Positions 25,810 to 36,071 are shown, numbered from the stretch's first letter. The stretch: DNA of 64,000 bases from an uncultured Mediterraneibacter sp. (GCA_934309345.1 CAKRDD010000016.1:17624-81623); one strand, 5' to 3'. The notes: generated from the sequence alone by a model not told the origin. Numbers and translations are program-made.

Positions 25810-27936
25810 ATGCCACACATTCATGTATTAGACCAGATCACAATTGATAAGATTGCCGCAGGTGAAGTGATTGAGCGTCCTGCTTCAATTGTAAAGGAAC
25901 TCGTTGAAAATGCGATTGATGCAGGATCAACTTCTGTAAAAATAGAGATCAAAGATGGGGGCATTTCCTTCATCCGTATTACAGATAATGGCTGTGGCAT
26001 TCCGCAGGATGAAGTGCAACGCGCTTTTCTGCGCCATTCTACAAGCAAGATTGAGACAGTGGAAGACCTGTCTCACATCGCGTCTTTGGGATTTCGTGGA
26101 GAGGCTCTTTCAAGTATTGCAGCTGTTACCCAGACGGAACTGATCACAAAGACAGCCGATGCAGAGTTTGGTACCCGTTATGTCATTGAAGGTGGAAAAG
26201 AAGTATCCTTGGAAGATACCGGTACACCGAACGGAACAACCTTCCTCGTTCATCAGTTATTTTACAATGTTCCTGCCAGAAGAAAATTCTTAAAGACACC
26301 AATGACAGAAGCCGGACATGTGCAGGATCTCTTGATGCACCTTGCCCTGTCTCATCCGGAAGTTGCTTTTCAGTTTTTGAATAACGGACAGGAAAAACTG
26401 CGTACTTCCGGAAATGGAAAACTGAAAGATGTGATCTACAATGTCTATGGCCGTGACGTAGCGGCTAACCTGATTGAGATCGATTATGAGAAAAACGGAA
26501 TCCATATCACAGGTTTTCTCGGCAAACCGATCATCACACGAGGAAATCGTAACTTTGAGAATTTCTTCGTAAACGGTCGTTATGTCAAAAGTGCAATGAT
26601 CTCCAAATCCGTGGAAGACGCTTATCGTGATTTTGTAATGCAACACAAGTTTCCATTTGCAGTTCTGCATTTTCATCTGAGCGGAGAAAATGTAGATATC
26701 AATGTGCATCCGACAAAGATGGAGCTTCGCTTCTCACGACAGCAGGAGGTTTACAATACCGTCTTTGAGGCTGTACACAGAACCCTGTTGGAACCGGAAC
26801 TGATACAGAAAGCAGAGGTTCCTGATCCGGTAGAGCAACCGGAGAGACAAGCCGAAAGACCGGAGCGAGTGAAAAAGACATTCACATCCGCTTCGACCAA
26901 AGATAAAGAGGATACCGGCAGTCCGTTTCTTCTTCGTCCGCGTAAGGAGAATGAAAAAGTAACAGCTGCGGAATTGATCAAAGAATCCAGGGAAACGGTT
27001 AAGGATGATGTTCAAGATGAGGATTATTTTATCCGTAAGATGAAGGAGCGCGTACTTTCTTACCATAATCGTTCTTCTTCCGCCGAAGTCGCAGACCGGA
27101 AAGAGATTTTCCGTGCAGATGAACAGAAAGACAAGATTGCTGAACATGTTAAATACGCCGTTGAAGCAGCAGATAAGACAGTTGCACCGGAAACAACGGC
27201 AACAGTTCAGAAGCCCGAACCAGCTGCTGAAACACAGACTGTTGCCACAAGTGCAGACACAACACCGGATTGTGAAGCAACTGATGCAAAACCAGATCCA
27301 GAAACAGGCACTCAGATGGATCTCTTTGAAGAAAATTTCTTAAAAAGAGATATCCGTGCAGAATATAAATTGATCGGCCAGGTCTTTGACACCTACTGGC
27401 TCGTAGAATTCAAAGATAATCTCTACATCATTGATCAGCATGCGGCTCATGAACGCGTCTTGTATGAGCGTACCTTGCGTGAAATGAAAAGCAGAGAATT
27501 TACTTCACAATATTTAAGTCCACCGATCATTTTAAGCTTATCCATGCAGGAAGCGCAGCTTCTGAATGAAAATATGGACCGTTTTTCACGCATTGGGTTT
27601 GAGATTGAGCCATTTGGTGGGGAAGAATATGCAGTCCGTGCAGTACCTGACAATTTGTTCAGTATTGCCAAGAAAGAACTTCTGATGGAGATGATCGATG
27701 ATCTGACCGAAGGTCTTTCTACTTCTATGACACCGGAGCTGATCGATGAGAAGGTTGCATCCTTGTCCTGTAAGGCTGCTGTAAAGGGAAATAACCGTCT
27801 TTCTGCACAGGAAGTAGACAAACTGATCGGCGAACTCCTGACACTGGACAATCCATATCACTGCCCGCATGGACGACCGACAATCATTGCCATGACAAAA
27901 CGTGATCTGGAAAAGAAATTTAAACGAATTGTATAA
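25810..27936 (+). CDS. mutL: DNA mismatch repair protein MutL (endonuclease type)
   Basis: A 708-residue GHKL ATPase. The N-terminal domain has ELVENAIDAGS, DNGCGI and the FRGEALSSIAAV motif. A charged, disordered linker spans about residues 335-510. The C-terminal domain carries the endonuclease motif DQHAAHERVLYE beginning at D542, with later metal-site segments SCKAAVK and CPHGRP, so this MutL should nick DNA itself, as expected where MutH is absent. The gene lies 16 bases after mutS. Confidence 0.98.
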   Translation: MPHIHVLDQITIDKIAAGEVIERPASIVKELVENAIDAGSTSVKIEIKDGGISFIRITDNGCGIPQDEVQRAFLRHSTSKIETVEDLSHIASLGFRGEALSSIAAVTQTELITKTADAEFGTRYVIEGGKEVSLEDTGTPNGTTFLVHQLFYNVPARRKFLKTPMTEAGHVQDLLMHLALSHPEVAFQFLNNGQEKLRTSGNGKLKDVIYNVYGRDVAANLIEIDYEKNGIHITGFLGKPIITRGNRNFENFFVNGRYVKSAMISKSVEDAYRDFVMQHKFPFAVLHFHLSGENVDINVHPTKMELRFSRQQEVYNTVFEAVHRTLLEPELIQKAEVPDPVEQPERQAERPERVKKTFTSASTKDKEDTGSPFLLRPRKENEKVTAAELIKESRETVKDDVQDEDYFIRKMKERVLSYHNRSSSAEVADRKEIFRADEQKDKIAEHVKYAVEAADKTVAPETTATVQKPEPAAETQTVATSADTTPDCEATDAKPDPETGTQMDLFEENFLKRDIRAEYKLIGQVFDTYWLVEFKDNLYIIDQHAAHERVLYERTLREMKSREFTSQYLSPPIILSLSMQEAQLLNENMDRFSRIGFEIEPFGGEEYAVRAVPDNLFSIAKKELLMEMIDDLTEGLSTSMTPELIDEKVASLSCKAAVKGNNRLSAQEVDKLIGELLTLDNPYHCPHGRPTIIAMTKRDLEKKFKRIV

Positions 27937-27956
27937 AAGGAATCGAGGAAATATAG

Positions 27957-28916
27957 ATGGAACAGACAAACAAACGCCCGCTTGTCATTCTGACCGGACC
28001 AACTGCTGTCGGGAAGACTGCTGCCTCCATCGGACTTGCCAAAGCGATCGGCGGAGAGATCATTTCTGCTGACTCTATGCAGGTCTACAAGGAGATGGAC
28101 ATCGGCTCTGCCAAGATTCGTCCGGAAGAGATGGACGGTGTACCGCATCATCTGGTAGATGTTCTTGATCCGTCTGAGGATTTTAACGTTGTTCTCTTTC
28201 AGCAGATGGCAAAAGAAGCAATGGAAGGAATCTATCAGCGGGGACATATTCCGATCGTTGTCGGCGGAACAGGATTCTATATTCAGGCATTACTTTACGA
28301 CATTGATTTCACAGAAAATAATGCCGATACTGCTTATCGGGAAGAATTAGAAGCACTTGCCAAAACCCAGGGTGCAGAATATCTTCATGAAATGCTTGAA
28401 AAAGTAGACCCGGAATCTGCGGAACAGATTCATTTTCATAATGTAAAACGTGTGATCCGTGCGCTGGAATATTATCAGCAGACCGGACAGAAGATTTCTG
28501 AGCACAATGAGACGGAACGTGAGAAAGCATCTGCTTATAACTCTGCGTATTTCGTGCTGACAGATGATCGTAAGATTCTCTATGACCGGATTGATCAACG
28601 TGTTGATCTGATGATGCAGGAAGGACTTCTTGAGGAAGTCAATGCATTAAGATTGCGCGGACTTAAAAGAGAAAGTGTTGCGATGCAGGGACTTGGATAC
28701 AAAGAACTGTTTGGTTATTTTGAAGGAGAGTATCCTCTGGAAGAAGCCGTACGCATTATTAAGAGAGACACAAGACATTTTGCCAAGCGGCAGCTGACCT
28801 GGTTTCGAAGAGAACGAGATGTCATCTGGCTTGATAAAAGTGAGATTGGAAGAGAAGATAAACAACTGATCCAACAGATGCTCACTGTTTTAAAGGAAAA
28901 AGAAATCATTCATTAG
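27957..28916 (+). CDS. miaA: tRNA dimethylallyltransferase MiaA
   Basis: A 319-residue enzyme that adds a dimethylallyl group to A37 of tRNAs reading UNN codons, the step before MiaB. The P-loop GPTAVGKT is at residues 14-21, followed by GEIISADSMQVYKEMDIG and the conserved HHLVDVLDP. The GGTGFYIQALLY segment and C-terminal TRHFAKRQLTWFRR complete the family pattern. It follows mutL by 20 bases, so mutS, mutL and miaA probably form one transcript. Length is normal. Confidence 0.98.
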   Translation: MEQTNKRPLVILTGPTAVGKTAASIGLAKAIGGEIISADSMQVYKEMDIGSAKIRPEEMDGVPHHLVDVLDPSEDFNVVLFQQMAKEAMEGIYQRGHIPIVVGGTGFYIQALLYDIDFTENNADTAYREELEALAKTQGAEYLHEMLEKVDPESAEQIHFHNVKRVIRALEYYQQTGQKISEHNETEREKASAYNSAYFVLTDDRKILYDRIDQRVDLMMQEGLLEEVNALRLRGLKRESVAMQGLGYKELFGYFEGEYPLEEAVRIIKRDTRHFAKRQLTWFRRERDVIWLDKSEIGREDKQLIQQMLTVLKEKEIIH

Positions 28917-28924
28917 GACATCAG

Positions 28925-28950
28925 GCTGCATTTAGATAAAATGCAGCTTT
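28925..28950 (+). terminator. Weak terminator-like hairpin after miaA
   Basis: The stem GCTGCATTT (28925-28933) and AAATGCAGC (28939-28947) is perfect, but only three T residues follow before GCC. It may attenuate rather than stop transcription into the next gene. Confidence 0.5.
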
Positions 28951-28998
28951 GCCATGTAAATCAAACGATAAAAAACTTAAAAAGAAAGAAGAAGAAAA

Positions 28999-30312
28999 AT
29001 GAATACACCAACTACAAAAACAATTTACGAACAGCTTGGAATCAGCAAAGAAGTCTGGGCGTTCGGACAGAAGACAGAGGAGAAATTAAAAGAGCGATTT
29101 GAGGAATTTGACAGAAACGCTGAATACAATCAGTTAAAAGTAATTCATGCCATGCAGGAAAACCGCGTAAGTGAAGGATGCTTTAACTATGTAAGCGGAT
29201 ATGGATACAATGATCAGGGAAGAGATACTTTAGAGGATGTCTATGCCTCTGTTTTTCATACAGAAGCTGCACTCGTACGTCCGCAGATCACTTGCGGAAC
29301 ACATGCGCTTGCGCTTGCACTTGCAGCGAATCTTCGCCCCGGAGACACACTGTTATCTCCGGTCGGAAAACCATATGATACACTTGAAGAAGTAATCGGA
29401 ATCCGTCCATCTAACGGCTCTCTTGCAGAATATGGAATCTCCTATAAACAGGTAGAACTTCTGGAAGATGGATATTTTGATTATCCTGCGATTGAAAAAG
29501 CTCTGGAAGATAAAACAATCAAACTGGCAACGATCCAGCGTTCCAAAGGATACCAGACACGCCCAAGCTACTCTGTAGAAAAAATCGGCGAACTGATCGC
29601 ATTTATCAAAGAGCGTCGCCCGGATGTCATCTGTATGGTAGATAACTGTTACGGTGAATTCGTTGAGCGTATTGAGCCAAGTGATGTCGGTGCAGACATG
29701 ATCGTCGGTTCTCTGATCAAAAATCCGGGTGGCGGACTTGCCCCAATCGGTGGATATGTTGCCGGAAGAGCTGATCTGATCGAAAACTGTGCTTATCGTC
29801 TGACTTCTCCGGGACTCGGTAAAGAAGTCGGTGCTACACTTGGTGTTACACAGTCCTTCTATCAGGGATTCTTCCTTGCACCAACTGTTGTATGCGGTGC
29901 TTTAAAGGGTGCTACTTTTGCAGCAAATATCTACGAAGCTTTAGGATATCCGGTAATTCCGAACGGTTCTGAATCCCGTCATGATATCATCCAGGCGGTT
30001 ACACTTGGATCAGCAGAAGGTGTTATTGCATTCTGTAAGGGAATTCAGGCAGCTGCTCCGGTAGACAGTTATGTAAGCCCGGAACCATGGGCAATGCCGG
30101 GATATGACAGCGATGTGATCATGGCAGCTGGTGCTTTCGTTCAGGGTTCTTCCATTGAATTAAGTGCAGACGGACCAGTAAAACCTCCATACGCTGTTTA
30201 TTTCCAGGGTGGACTCACATGGTATCATGCAAAACTTGGTATTCTCAAATCACTGCAGAGCGTTATTGATGCAGGCGTTCTTTCTATCGAGCGTGTGAGA
30301 GAACTTCTGTAA
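28999..30312 (+). CDS. Methionine gamma-lyase family PLP enzyme (aluminium resistance protein type)
   Basis: A 437-residue fold-type I PLP protein of the YnbB/aluminium-resistance family. The N-terminal motif FNYVSGYGYNDQGRDTLEDVYA and the phosphate-binding ITCGTHALALAL are characteristic. The probable PLP lysine is K241 in VGSLIKNPGGGLAP. The family is annotated as cystathionine or methionine gamma-lyase-like; the natural substrate is unsettled. In Bacillus ynbB also lies near miaA, so position supports the family call. A good AAGAAGA-type site lies before the ATG. Confidence 0.88.
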   Translation: MNTPTTKTIYEQLGISKEVWAFGQKTEEKLKERFEEFDRNAEYNQLKVIHAMQENRVSEGCFNYVSGYGYNDQGRDTLEDVYASVFHTEAALVRPQITCGTHALALALAANLRPGDTLLSPVGKPYDTLEEVIGIRPSNGSLAEYGISYKQVELLEDGYFDYPAIEKALEDKTIKLATIQRSKGYQTRPSYSVEKIGELIAFIKERRPDVICMVDNCYGEFVERIEPSDVGADMIVGSLIKNPGGGLAPIGGYVAGRADLIENCAYRLTSPGLGKEVGATLGVTQSFYQGFFLAPTVVCGALKGATFAANIYEALGYPVIPNGSESRHDIIQAVTLGSAEGVIAFCKGIQAAAPVDSYVSPEPWAMPGYDSDVIMAAGAFVQGSSIELSADGPVKPPYAVYFQGGLTWYHAKLGILKSLQSVIDAGVLSIERVRELL

Positions 30313-30347
30313 AACAATTTTTCGAGAGAATTCTATCGAAAATTCAG

Positions 30348-30376
30348 TTGAGTTGAATGAATTGTTATGTTAAAAT
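30348..30376 (+). promoter_or_regulatory. Candidate sigma-A promoter
   Basis: TTGAGT (30348-30353), a 17-base spacer and TAAAAT (30371-30376), about 45 bases before the flavoprotein gene at 30423. Confidence 0.6.
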
Positions 30377-30422
30377 TCAGACAGATGTAATCTGCTAAGA
30401 AAGTAAGAGGATATGAATTTTA

Positions 30423-31643
30423 ATGAACACAATTGCAATTATAGGTGGCGGTGCATCAGGAATGATGGCCGCCATTTTCGCTGCCAGAAAAGGAGCGAGA
30501 GTTCTCCTTCTGGAGCAAAATGATAGATTGGGAAAGAAAATATTAGTGACAGGAAATGGCCGGTGTAATTATACAAACACTTACCAGGACGCTTCCTGTT
30601 ATCGTTCGGAGCAACCTGACTTTATCACGCGGGTACTGGATCAGTTTCCGGCAGAAAAAGTCATTGCTTTTTTCCGAGAACTTGGAATCTATCCAAAAGA
30701 CAGAAATGGATATCTGTATCCATTCTCCGATCAGGCAAGCGCAGTCCGTGATGTTTTGGAACAAGAAGTTTACCGTCTTGGAATTGATGTGCGTACAGAG
30801 ACTTCCTGCACCGGAATACAGAAAACAAAAGAGCGATTTTTCCTGCAGACCTCACAGGGTTCATTGACCGTAGATCAGGTGATTCTCTGCAATGGATCAA
30901 AAGCCGCACCTTCCACCGGTTCTGACGGTTCCGGATACGCTTTAGCCAAACAGCTTGGACATCAGATAATTCCTGTACTTCCCGCTCTTTGTGCTTTACA
31001 TTGTACCGGAAAGCATTTCCGTGCAATTGCAGGCGTTCGTGCACAGGGAAAAGTTTCGTTGTTTGTTGACGGTGAATTAACTGCTGCCGATACCGGTGAA
31101 CTCCAATTGACCGCCTACGGAATCTCCGGAATTCCGGTATTCCAGATCAGCCGCTATGCATCGAAAGCATTATATGAGCAGAAGGAAGTTGTTGCCATGC
31201 TGGATTTTCTTCCAGAATATTCGGTTGATGAAGTAAAAATTCTTCTGAAAGAACGTGCCAACCGCCAGCCGGAAAAAACAGCAGAACAGTTCTTTACCGG
31301 CCTGTTTCATGAAAAATTGGCCGCTGTATGGCTGAAATTTACCAAGATCAAGAAAGAGAAGCTATGCGGCGACTTTACAGATGCAGATATTCAGAGGCTG
31401 TCATGGATGATCAAGGAATTCAAATCACCTGTAATTAAGACAAATTCTTATGAACAGGCACAGATCTGCTGTGGCGGCGTTGATACGACACAGATTAATC
31501 CAGAAACAATGGAATCCAGACTTGTTCCCGGGCTTTATTTTGCCGGAGAACTGATCGATGTAGATGCAATCTGTGGTGGGTATAATCTCACCTGGGCGTG
31601 GGCAAGCGGTTATGTTGCCGGACAGTCTGCCGCATCTGCATAA
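30423..31643 (+). CDS. BaiN/RdsA-family NAD(P)/FAD-dependent oxidoreductase
   Basis: A 406-residue flavoprotein of the HI0933/BaiN family. The FAD-binding GxGxxG is at the N-terminus (IIGGGASGMMAAIFAARKGA), followed by the family signature KILVTGNGRCNYTN and, near the end, GLYFAGELIDVDAICGGYNL and the final WAWASGYVAG. Members include the bile-acid enzyme BaiN, but most have unknown substrates. The window has no other bile-acid gene, so a specific bile-acid role should not be assumed. Length is normal. Confidence 0.9.
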   Translation: MNTIAIIGGGASGMMAAIFAARKGARVLLLEQNDRLGKKILVTGNGRCNYTNTYQDASCYRSEQPDFITRVLDQFPAEKVIAFFRELGIYPKDRNGYLYPFSDQASAVRDVLEQEVYRLGIDVRTETSCTGIQKTKERFFLQTSQGSLTVDQVILCNGSKAAPSTGSDGSGYALAKQLGHQIIPVLPALCALHCTGKHFRAIAGVRAQGKVSLFVDGELTAADTGELQLTAYGISGIPVFQISRYASKALYEQKEVVAMLDFLPEYSVDEVKILLKERANRQPEKTAEQFFTGLFHEKLAAVWLKFTKIKKEKLCGDFTDADIQRLSWMIKEFKSPVIKTNSYEQAQICCGGVDTTQINPETMESRLVPGLYFAGELIDVDAICGGYNLTWAWASGYVAGQSAASA

Positions 31644-31720
31644 TTGCCTGCTGCTAACTTGTAACCAATATCCGGATGATATACTTTAATATTAGATTTC
31701 CTGAAAGAAAGGATAGATAA

Positions 31721-33316
31721 ATGATACGAATTAATCAGCTGAAACTGCAGATTCCACACACGGAAGAAGCTCTTGAAAAGAAGATACAAAAGACACTTCA
31801 TCTAAAGAATGGGGATTCTTTTACTTATCGGATTCACCGTCAGTCATTAGACGCACGCAGAAAACCCGAGTTGTTCTATGTGTATACGGTTGATGTCACT
31901 GTTTCCAATGAGAATGCTGTTTTAAAGCATTGTAAAGGAAACATCCAGAAAGTAGAAGAGAAGCATTACCAGATTCCATCTCACGGAACAGAGAGTCTGA
32001 ATGCCCGTCCGGTTGTCATCGGCAGCGGTCCTGCCGGACTATTCTGCGCTTATCTGCTCGCACTGGAAGGATACCGTCCTTTGGTTCTTGAACGTGGTGC
32101 CTGTGTAGAAGAACGTAAGAAGGATGTGGATCGTTTCTGGGAGACCGGTGTGCTTGACCCTTCTTCCAATGTCCAGTTCGGTGAAGGCGGCGCTGGTACA
32201 TTTTCAGATGGAAAGTTAAATACACTTGTAAAAGATAAGACAGGACGTAACCGCTTTGTACTTGAAACTTTCGTAAAATTTGGAGCTGACGAAGACATTT
32301 TATATGCGCATAAGCCGCATATCGGTACAGATGTCCTGATTGATGTTGTGAGCCAGATGCGTCAGGAGATCATTTCGCTTGGCGGTGAATTCTGTTTTCA
32401 TACACAGGTCACAGATGTTGATCTGACATCAAAAACACTGAAAATTGTTCACCTCTCAGAGAATTCCGCAGAAGAAGAAGTATCTGCCGGAGCAGCCGTT
32501 TTTGCGATCGGTCACAGCGCCCGTGATACATTTGAAATGCTTTATAAGCATCAGATTCCGATGCGCACAAAATCATTTGCCGTCGGAATCCGTATCGAAC
32601 ACCCACAAACATTGATCGATCATTCTCAATATGGAAGAGATCGGGGAAATGATCTTCCGGCAGCAGCATATAAACTGACCGAGAACTTGGACAATGGAAG
32701 AGGAGTCTATACTTTCTGTATGTGCCCGGGCGGATATGTTGTAAATGCTTCTTCTGAAGAGCATCGTCTTGCAGTCAATGGAATGAGCTATCATGACCGT
32801 GCCGGAGAAAATGCAAACAGTGCTGTAATCGTCACAGTTACTCCGGACGACTTTGCTTCTGACCATCCGCTTGCCGGAATTTCTTTCCAGCGCAGCTTAG
32901 AAGAAAAAGCTTATCAGGCAGGACAGGGAAGAGTTCCTGTTCAACGTTTTGGTGACTTTAAAGAAAATCAGATCACAACTTCTTATGGTAAGGTTCATTC
33001 TTGCATGAAAGGGGCTTCTGTCTTTGGGGATGTACGCGGTATCTTTCCGGAAGAAATCGCACAGTCGCTTGAGGATGGAATCACAGCAATGGATCATAAG
33101 ATTCATGGATTTGCAGATAATGATGCATTATTATCCGGTGTGGAGAGCCGAACTTCTTCCCCTGTAAGAATTGAAAGGGATGAGAACTTTGTCTGTGCTT
33201 CCTGTGACTGGATCTATCCATGTGGCGAAGGGGCCGGATATGCCGGTGGAATCACTTCCGCAGCGATGGACGGAATGAAGGTCGCCGAGGCAATCATTCA
33301 AAAATATAAATCTTAA
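31721..33316 (+). CDS. FAD-dependent dehydrogenase-like protein
   Basis: A 531-residue flavoprotein with an N-terminal ferredoxin-like domain of about 90 residues (RINQLKLQIPHTEEAL, then a basic RIHRQSLDARRKPEL) before the FAD motif GSGPAGLFCAYLLA. Further marks are the conserved GGAGTFSDGKLNTL, FCMCPGGYVVNASSE and the C-terminal YPCGEGAGYAGGI. This architecture is common in Clostridia, usually annotated only as NAD(P)/FAD-dependent oxidoreductase. It follows the BaiN-like gene by 77 bases. Substrate unknown. Confidence 0.88.
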   Translation: MIRINQLKLQIPHTEEALEKKIQKTLHLKNGDSFTYRIHRQSLDARRKPELFYVYTVDVTVSNENAVLKHCKGNIQKVEEKHYQIPSHGTESLNARPVVIGSGPAGLFCAYLLALEGYRPLVLERGACVEERKKDVDRFWETGVLDPSSNVQFGEGGAGTFSDGKLNTLVKDKTGRNRFVLETFVKFGADEDILYAHKPHIGTDVLIDVVSQMRQEIISLGGEFCFHTQVTDVDLTSKTLKIVHLSENSAEEEVSAGAAVFAIGHSARDTFEMLYKHQIPMRTKSFAVGIRIEHPQTLIDHSQYGRDRGNDLPAAAYKLTENLDNGRGVYTFCMCPGGYVVNASSEEHRLAVNGMSYHDRAGENANSAVIVTVTPDDFASDHPLAGISFQRSLEEKAYQAGQGRVPVQRFGDFKENQITTSYGKVHSCMKGASVFGDVRGIFPEEIAQSLEDGITAMDHKIHGFADNDALLSGVESRTSSPVRIERDENFVCASCDWIYPCGEGAGYAGGITSAAMDGMKVAEAIIQKYKS

Positions 33317-33410
33317 TCCTTTATGAAATTTGTGGTTTTTTGATATCTTCTCTATACACTTTTTTGAAACTGTGCTAAAATGAATCGTTGTATTATGTCA
33401 TCGCAGTGAT

Positions 33411-34142
33411 ATGATTAACATGGAAAATAGAAATACAGAAACAATCAAAATGATGTATCTTGAAGACCGTCCTTATGAAAAATGTGAGCAGTACGGTGCA
33501 GAACATCTGACAGATGTGGAACTTTTAGCTGTTTTACTTCGTACCGGAACGAAAGGGGAGAATTCGCTCCGACTTGCCCAGAAGATTCTGCATCCACCAT
33601 TTGGCTCTGAAGGACTTCTCAGCATCCCACAGTGGTCTATGGAACAACTGCTGAAGATCAAAGGAATCGGAAAGGTAAAATCCATCCAGATTCTTTGTCT
33701 GGCAGAACTTGCAAGACGTATGGCGAAAGCAGAAGCCTCACTGGGATTGGATTTTTCCTCTCCGGACAGTATTGCACGTTATTATATGGAAGATCTTCGG
33801 CATAAGAAACGGGAAATAATGAAGCTTTTGCTTCTGAATACCAGATCCAGGCTGATCAGTGAGATGGATGTTTCAACAGGAACCATAAATTCCACACTTG
33901 TTTCTCCACGAGAACTGTTTGTGGAAGCTTTGCAGAAGAATGCTGTATCCATTATTCTTTTGCATAATCATCCGAGTGGAGATCCGACACCAAGCAAAGA
34001 AGATCTTCTGACAACCCGGCGCATCCGTGAAGCAGGGGTTTTGATCGGTATAGAACTTCTCGATCACATCATTATTGGAGATAATTGTTATTTCAGTTTA
34101 AGGGAGAAAGGATTCTTTTCTCAAGAATCTGCAAATAGATAA
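33411..34142 (+). CDS. radC: RadC family JAB-domain protein
   Basis: A 243-residue protein with an N-terminal helix-hairpin-helix part (LLKIKGIGKVKSIQILCLAELARR) and a C-terminal JAB/MPN domain carrying the metal motif HNHPSGDPTPSKED. RadC was once linked to DNA repair, but its real role is unclear. The start could be 33411 or the second ATG at 33420; neither has a strong ribosome site. It leads directly into mreB with an 18-base gap, an order conserved in many bacteria. Confidence 0.95.
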   Translation: MINMENRNTETIKMMYLEDRPYEKCEQYGAEHLTDVELLAVLLRTGTKGENSLRLAQKILHPPFGSEGLLSIPQWSMEQLLKIKGIGKVKSIQILCLAELARRMAKAEASLGLDFSSPDSIARYYMEDLRHKKREIMKLLLLNTRSRLISEMDVSTGTINSTLVSPRELFVEALQKNAVSIILLHNHPSGDPTPSKEDLLTTRRIREAGVLIGIELLDHIIIGDNCYFSLREKGFFSQESANR

Positions 34143-34159
34143 GGGGATGGGGTGTATTT

Positions 34160-35185
34160 ATGGCCAGGAATGTATATGGGTTAGATCTTGGAACTTATGA
34201 TATCAAGATTTTTGATAAGAAAAAAGACCGCATATGGCATGCCAAGAATGTAATTGCCATGAAAGATAAAAAATATATTTTTTCTGTCGGAGACGATGCT
34301 TATGAGATGTATGAAAAGGCTCCGGGAAATATACAGATCATATTTCCGATGAAGAATGGTGTCATTGCCCGTTTTGATGACATGCAATATCTTCTCGGAG
34401 ATCTTTTGAAGGAAGAGCGTCCGTTTATCCGTGGGGCAGAATATGTGATCGCTGTTCCTACAGATGTCACAGAAGTAGAAAAGAAGGCTTTCTATGATCT
34501 TGTGCTTCATTCTGAAGCGAAAGCAAAATCAGTAAGAATTGTAGAGCGCGGTCTTGCAGACGGACTTGGACTTGGGATTGATGTTCTGGAAGAACCAGGA
34601 GCTTTTATCGCCAATTTAGGTGGAGGAACAACAGAACTTTCCGTTCTTTCCTACGGTGGTATTGTTATGAACCGTCTGCTTAAGATCGGTGGCGAACAGC
34701 TGGATAGTGCAATTGCCAATCTTGTCCGTCATTCTAAAGATTTTATAATTGGCCGTCCGACTGCCGAACGGCTGCGAAAAGAATTTGGAGTTTTTGACCA
34801 GTCCACCGGAAGTACTCTTACTGTATACGGCAGAGATATGATGCGCGGCGGTCCGTCGCACATTGACATTCCAATCAGTCTTGTACGGGCAGCGATCAAA
34901 GAACCTTTGAGAGAATGTGTACAGGCCATTCATTCCATGCTCGACCGTACGCCTCCCGATGTCCGGAGAAATATTAATAAAAACGGGATTTATATTACTG
35001 GAGGACTTGCTAATCTGCGAGGGATTTCTACTTATCTGGAAGAAAGTATCGGTCTGCCGGTTCACATGAAAACAGACCCTGAACTCTGTGCCGTCAAAGG
35101 TCTGCAGAGGATCATACTGAATAAGACCTTGTATAGAAAATTAAGTTACTCCATGTTAGACGAAGATTATAGGTGGTTAAGATAA
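34160..35185 (+). CDS. mreB: Rod shape-determining protein MreB
   Basis: A 341-residue actin-like ATPase that guides elongation of the cell wall under the membrane. Phosphate motif 1 reads GLDLGTYDIKIF, phosphate motif 2 is LGGGTTELSVLSYGGIV, and the adenosine motif is ITGGLANLRGI. The N-terminus differs from the usual GIDLGTANT, so this is a divergent MreB, as seen in Lachnospiraceae. mreC follows after one base. Co-transcription with mreC, mreD, PBP2 and rodA matches the elongasome. Confidence 0.95.
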   Translation: MARNVYGLDLGTYDIKIFDKKKDRIWHAKNVIAMKDKKYIFSVGDDAYEMYEKAPGNIQIIFPMKNGVIARFDDMQYLLGDLLKEERPFIRGAEYVIAVPTDVTEVEKKAFYDLVLHSEAKAKSVRIVERGLADGLGLGIDVLEEPGAFIANLGGGTTELSVLSYGGIVMNRLLKIGGEQLDSAIANLVRHSKDFIIGRPTAERLRKEFGVFDQSTGSTLTVYGRDMMRGGPSHIDIPISLVRAAIKEPLRECVQAIHSMLDRTPPDVRRNINKNGIYITGGLANLRGISTYLEESIGLPVHMKTDPELCAVKGLQRIILNKTLYRKLSYSMLDEDYRWLR

Positions 35186-35186
35186 T

Positions 35187-36059
35187 ATGAAAAAAAAGAA
35201 GAATCAGACTTCTGTTATGAACAGATATTTACTTATAGGACTTTCTGTTTTCTGCATTTTTATGATGCTGTTATCTTCCTTTTCAGACAAAGTAGGAGGT
35301 CCATTTAAAGTTGTTGCAAATGTAACCGTTATCCCTCTTCAGCAGGGAATCAATCAGATTGGTGGCTGGATGGGAGATATGAAAGACAATTTCCAAACTC
35401 TGAAACAGGTACGCGCAGAAAATACAAAGCTTCAGAAACAGGTTGACTCTCTGATTACAGAAAATAACAATCTGCAGCAAGAACGTTATGAGCTTCAGAG
35501 ACTGCAGGAATTATATCAGTTGGACAAGAACTATGCGGATTACAAAAAAACTGCTGCGCATGTAATCGGGAAAGATTCCGGAAACTGGTTCAGTACATTT
35601 ACCATTGACAAAGGAAGTAAAGACGGTATTGCCGCAGATATGAACGTAATGGCCGGAAGCGGTCTTGTCGGCATTGTCACAGAAGTTGGTCCAACCTGGG
35701 CAAAAGTCCGTTCTATTATCGATGATTCAAGTAATGTAAGTGCAATGGTACTTTCTACTTCTGACCGTTGTATCGTAAGTGGAGATCTGTCACTTATGAG
35801 TGATAACCAGATTCGTTTTGGTCAGATGGAAAACAATGATAATACGGTTTCCGTCGGAGACCAGATCGTCACTTCTTATATTAGTGATAAATACCTGCAG
35901 GGAATCCTGATCGGATATGTCAGTGAAGTAACGGTCGACTCTAACAATCTGACTCGTTCCGGATATATTACACCGGCTGTAGATTTTAAAAATCTTCAGG
36001 AAGTTCTTGTTATCACAACAACGAAAGCGGATTTGGTTGGATCCAATCAGAGCGAATAG
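35187..36059 (+). CDS. mreC: Rod shape-determining protein MreC
   Basis: A 290-residue bitopic membrane protein. A basic N-terminus and one membrane helix (about residues 13-31) are followed by a coiled coil (about residues 65-105, with repeated QKQVDSLITENNNLQQE heptads) and a beta-rich extracellular domain with VIGKDSGNWFSTFTIDKGSKDGI and AGSGLVGIVTEVG. MreC links MreB to PBP2 and RodA. The length and domain order are normal. Confidence 0.96.
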   Translation: MKKKKNQTSVMNRYLLIGLSVFCIFMMLLSSFSDKVGGPFKVVANVTVIPLQQGINQIGGWMGDMKDNFQTLKQVRAENTKLQKQVDSLITENNNLQQERYELQRLQELYQLDKNYADYKKTAAHVIGKDSGNWFSTFTIDKGSKDGIAADMNVMAGSGLVGIVTEVGPTWAKVRSIIDDSSNVSAMVLSTSDRCIVSGDLSLMSDNQIRFGQMENNDNTVSVGDQIVTSYISDKYLQGILIGYVSEVTVDSNNLTRSGYITPAVDFKNLQEVLVITTTKADLVGSNQSE

Positions 36060-36071
36060 GAGTGAATACTC

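Noticed and set aside
28917..28998. A SAM or T-box leader before the PLP lyase.
   Set aside because: The gap is too short and has only a small hairpin.
30423..31643. A bile-acid 7-dehydroxylation gene (baiN).
   Set aside because: The family match is to the broad HI0933/BaiN group; no other bai gene is present, so a bile-acid function is not supported.
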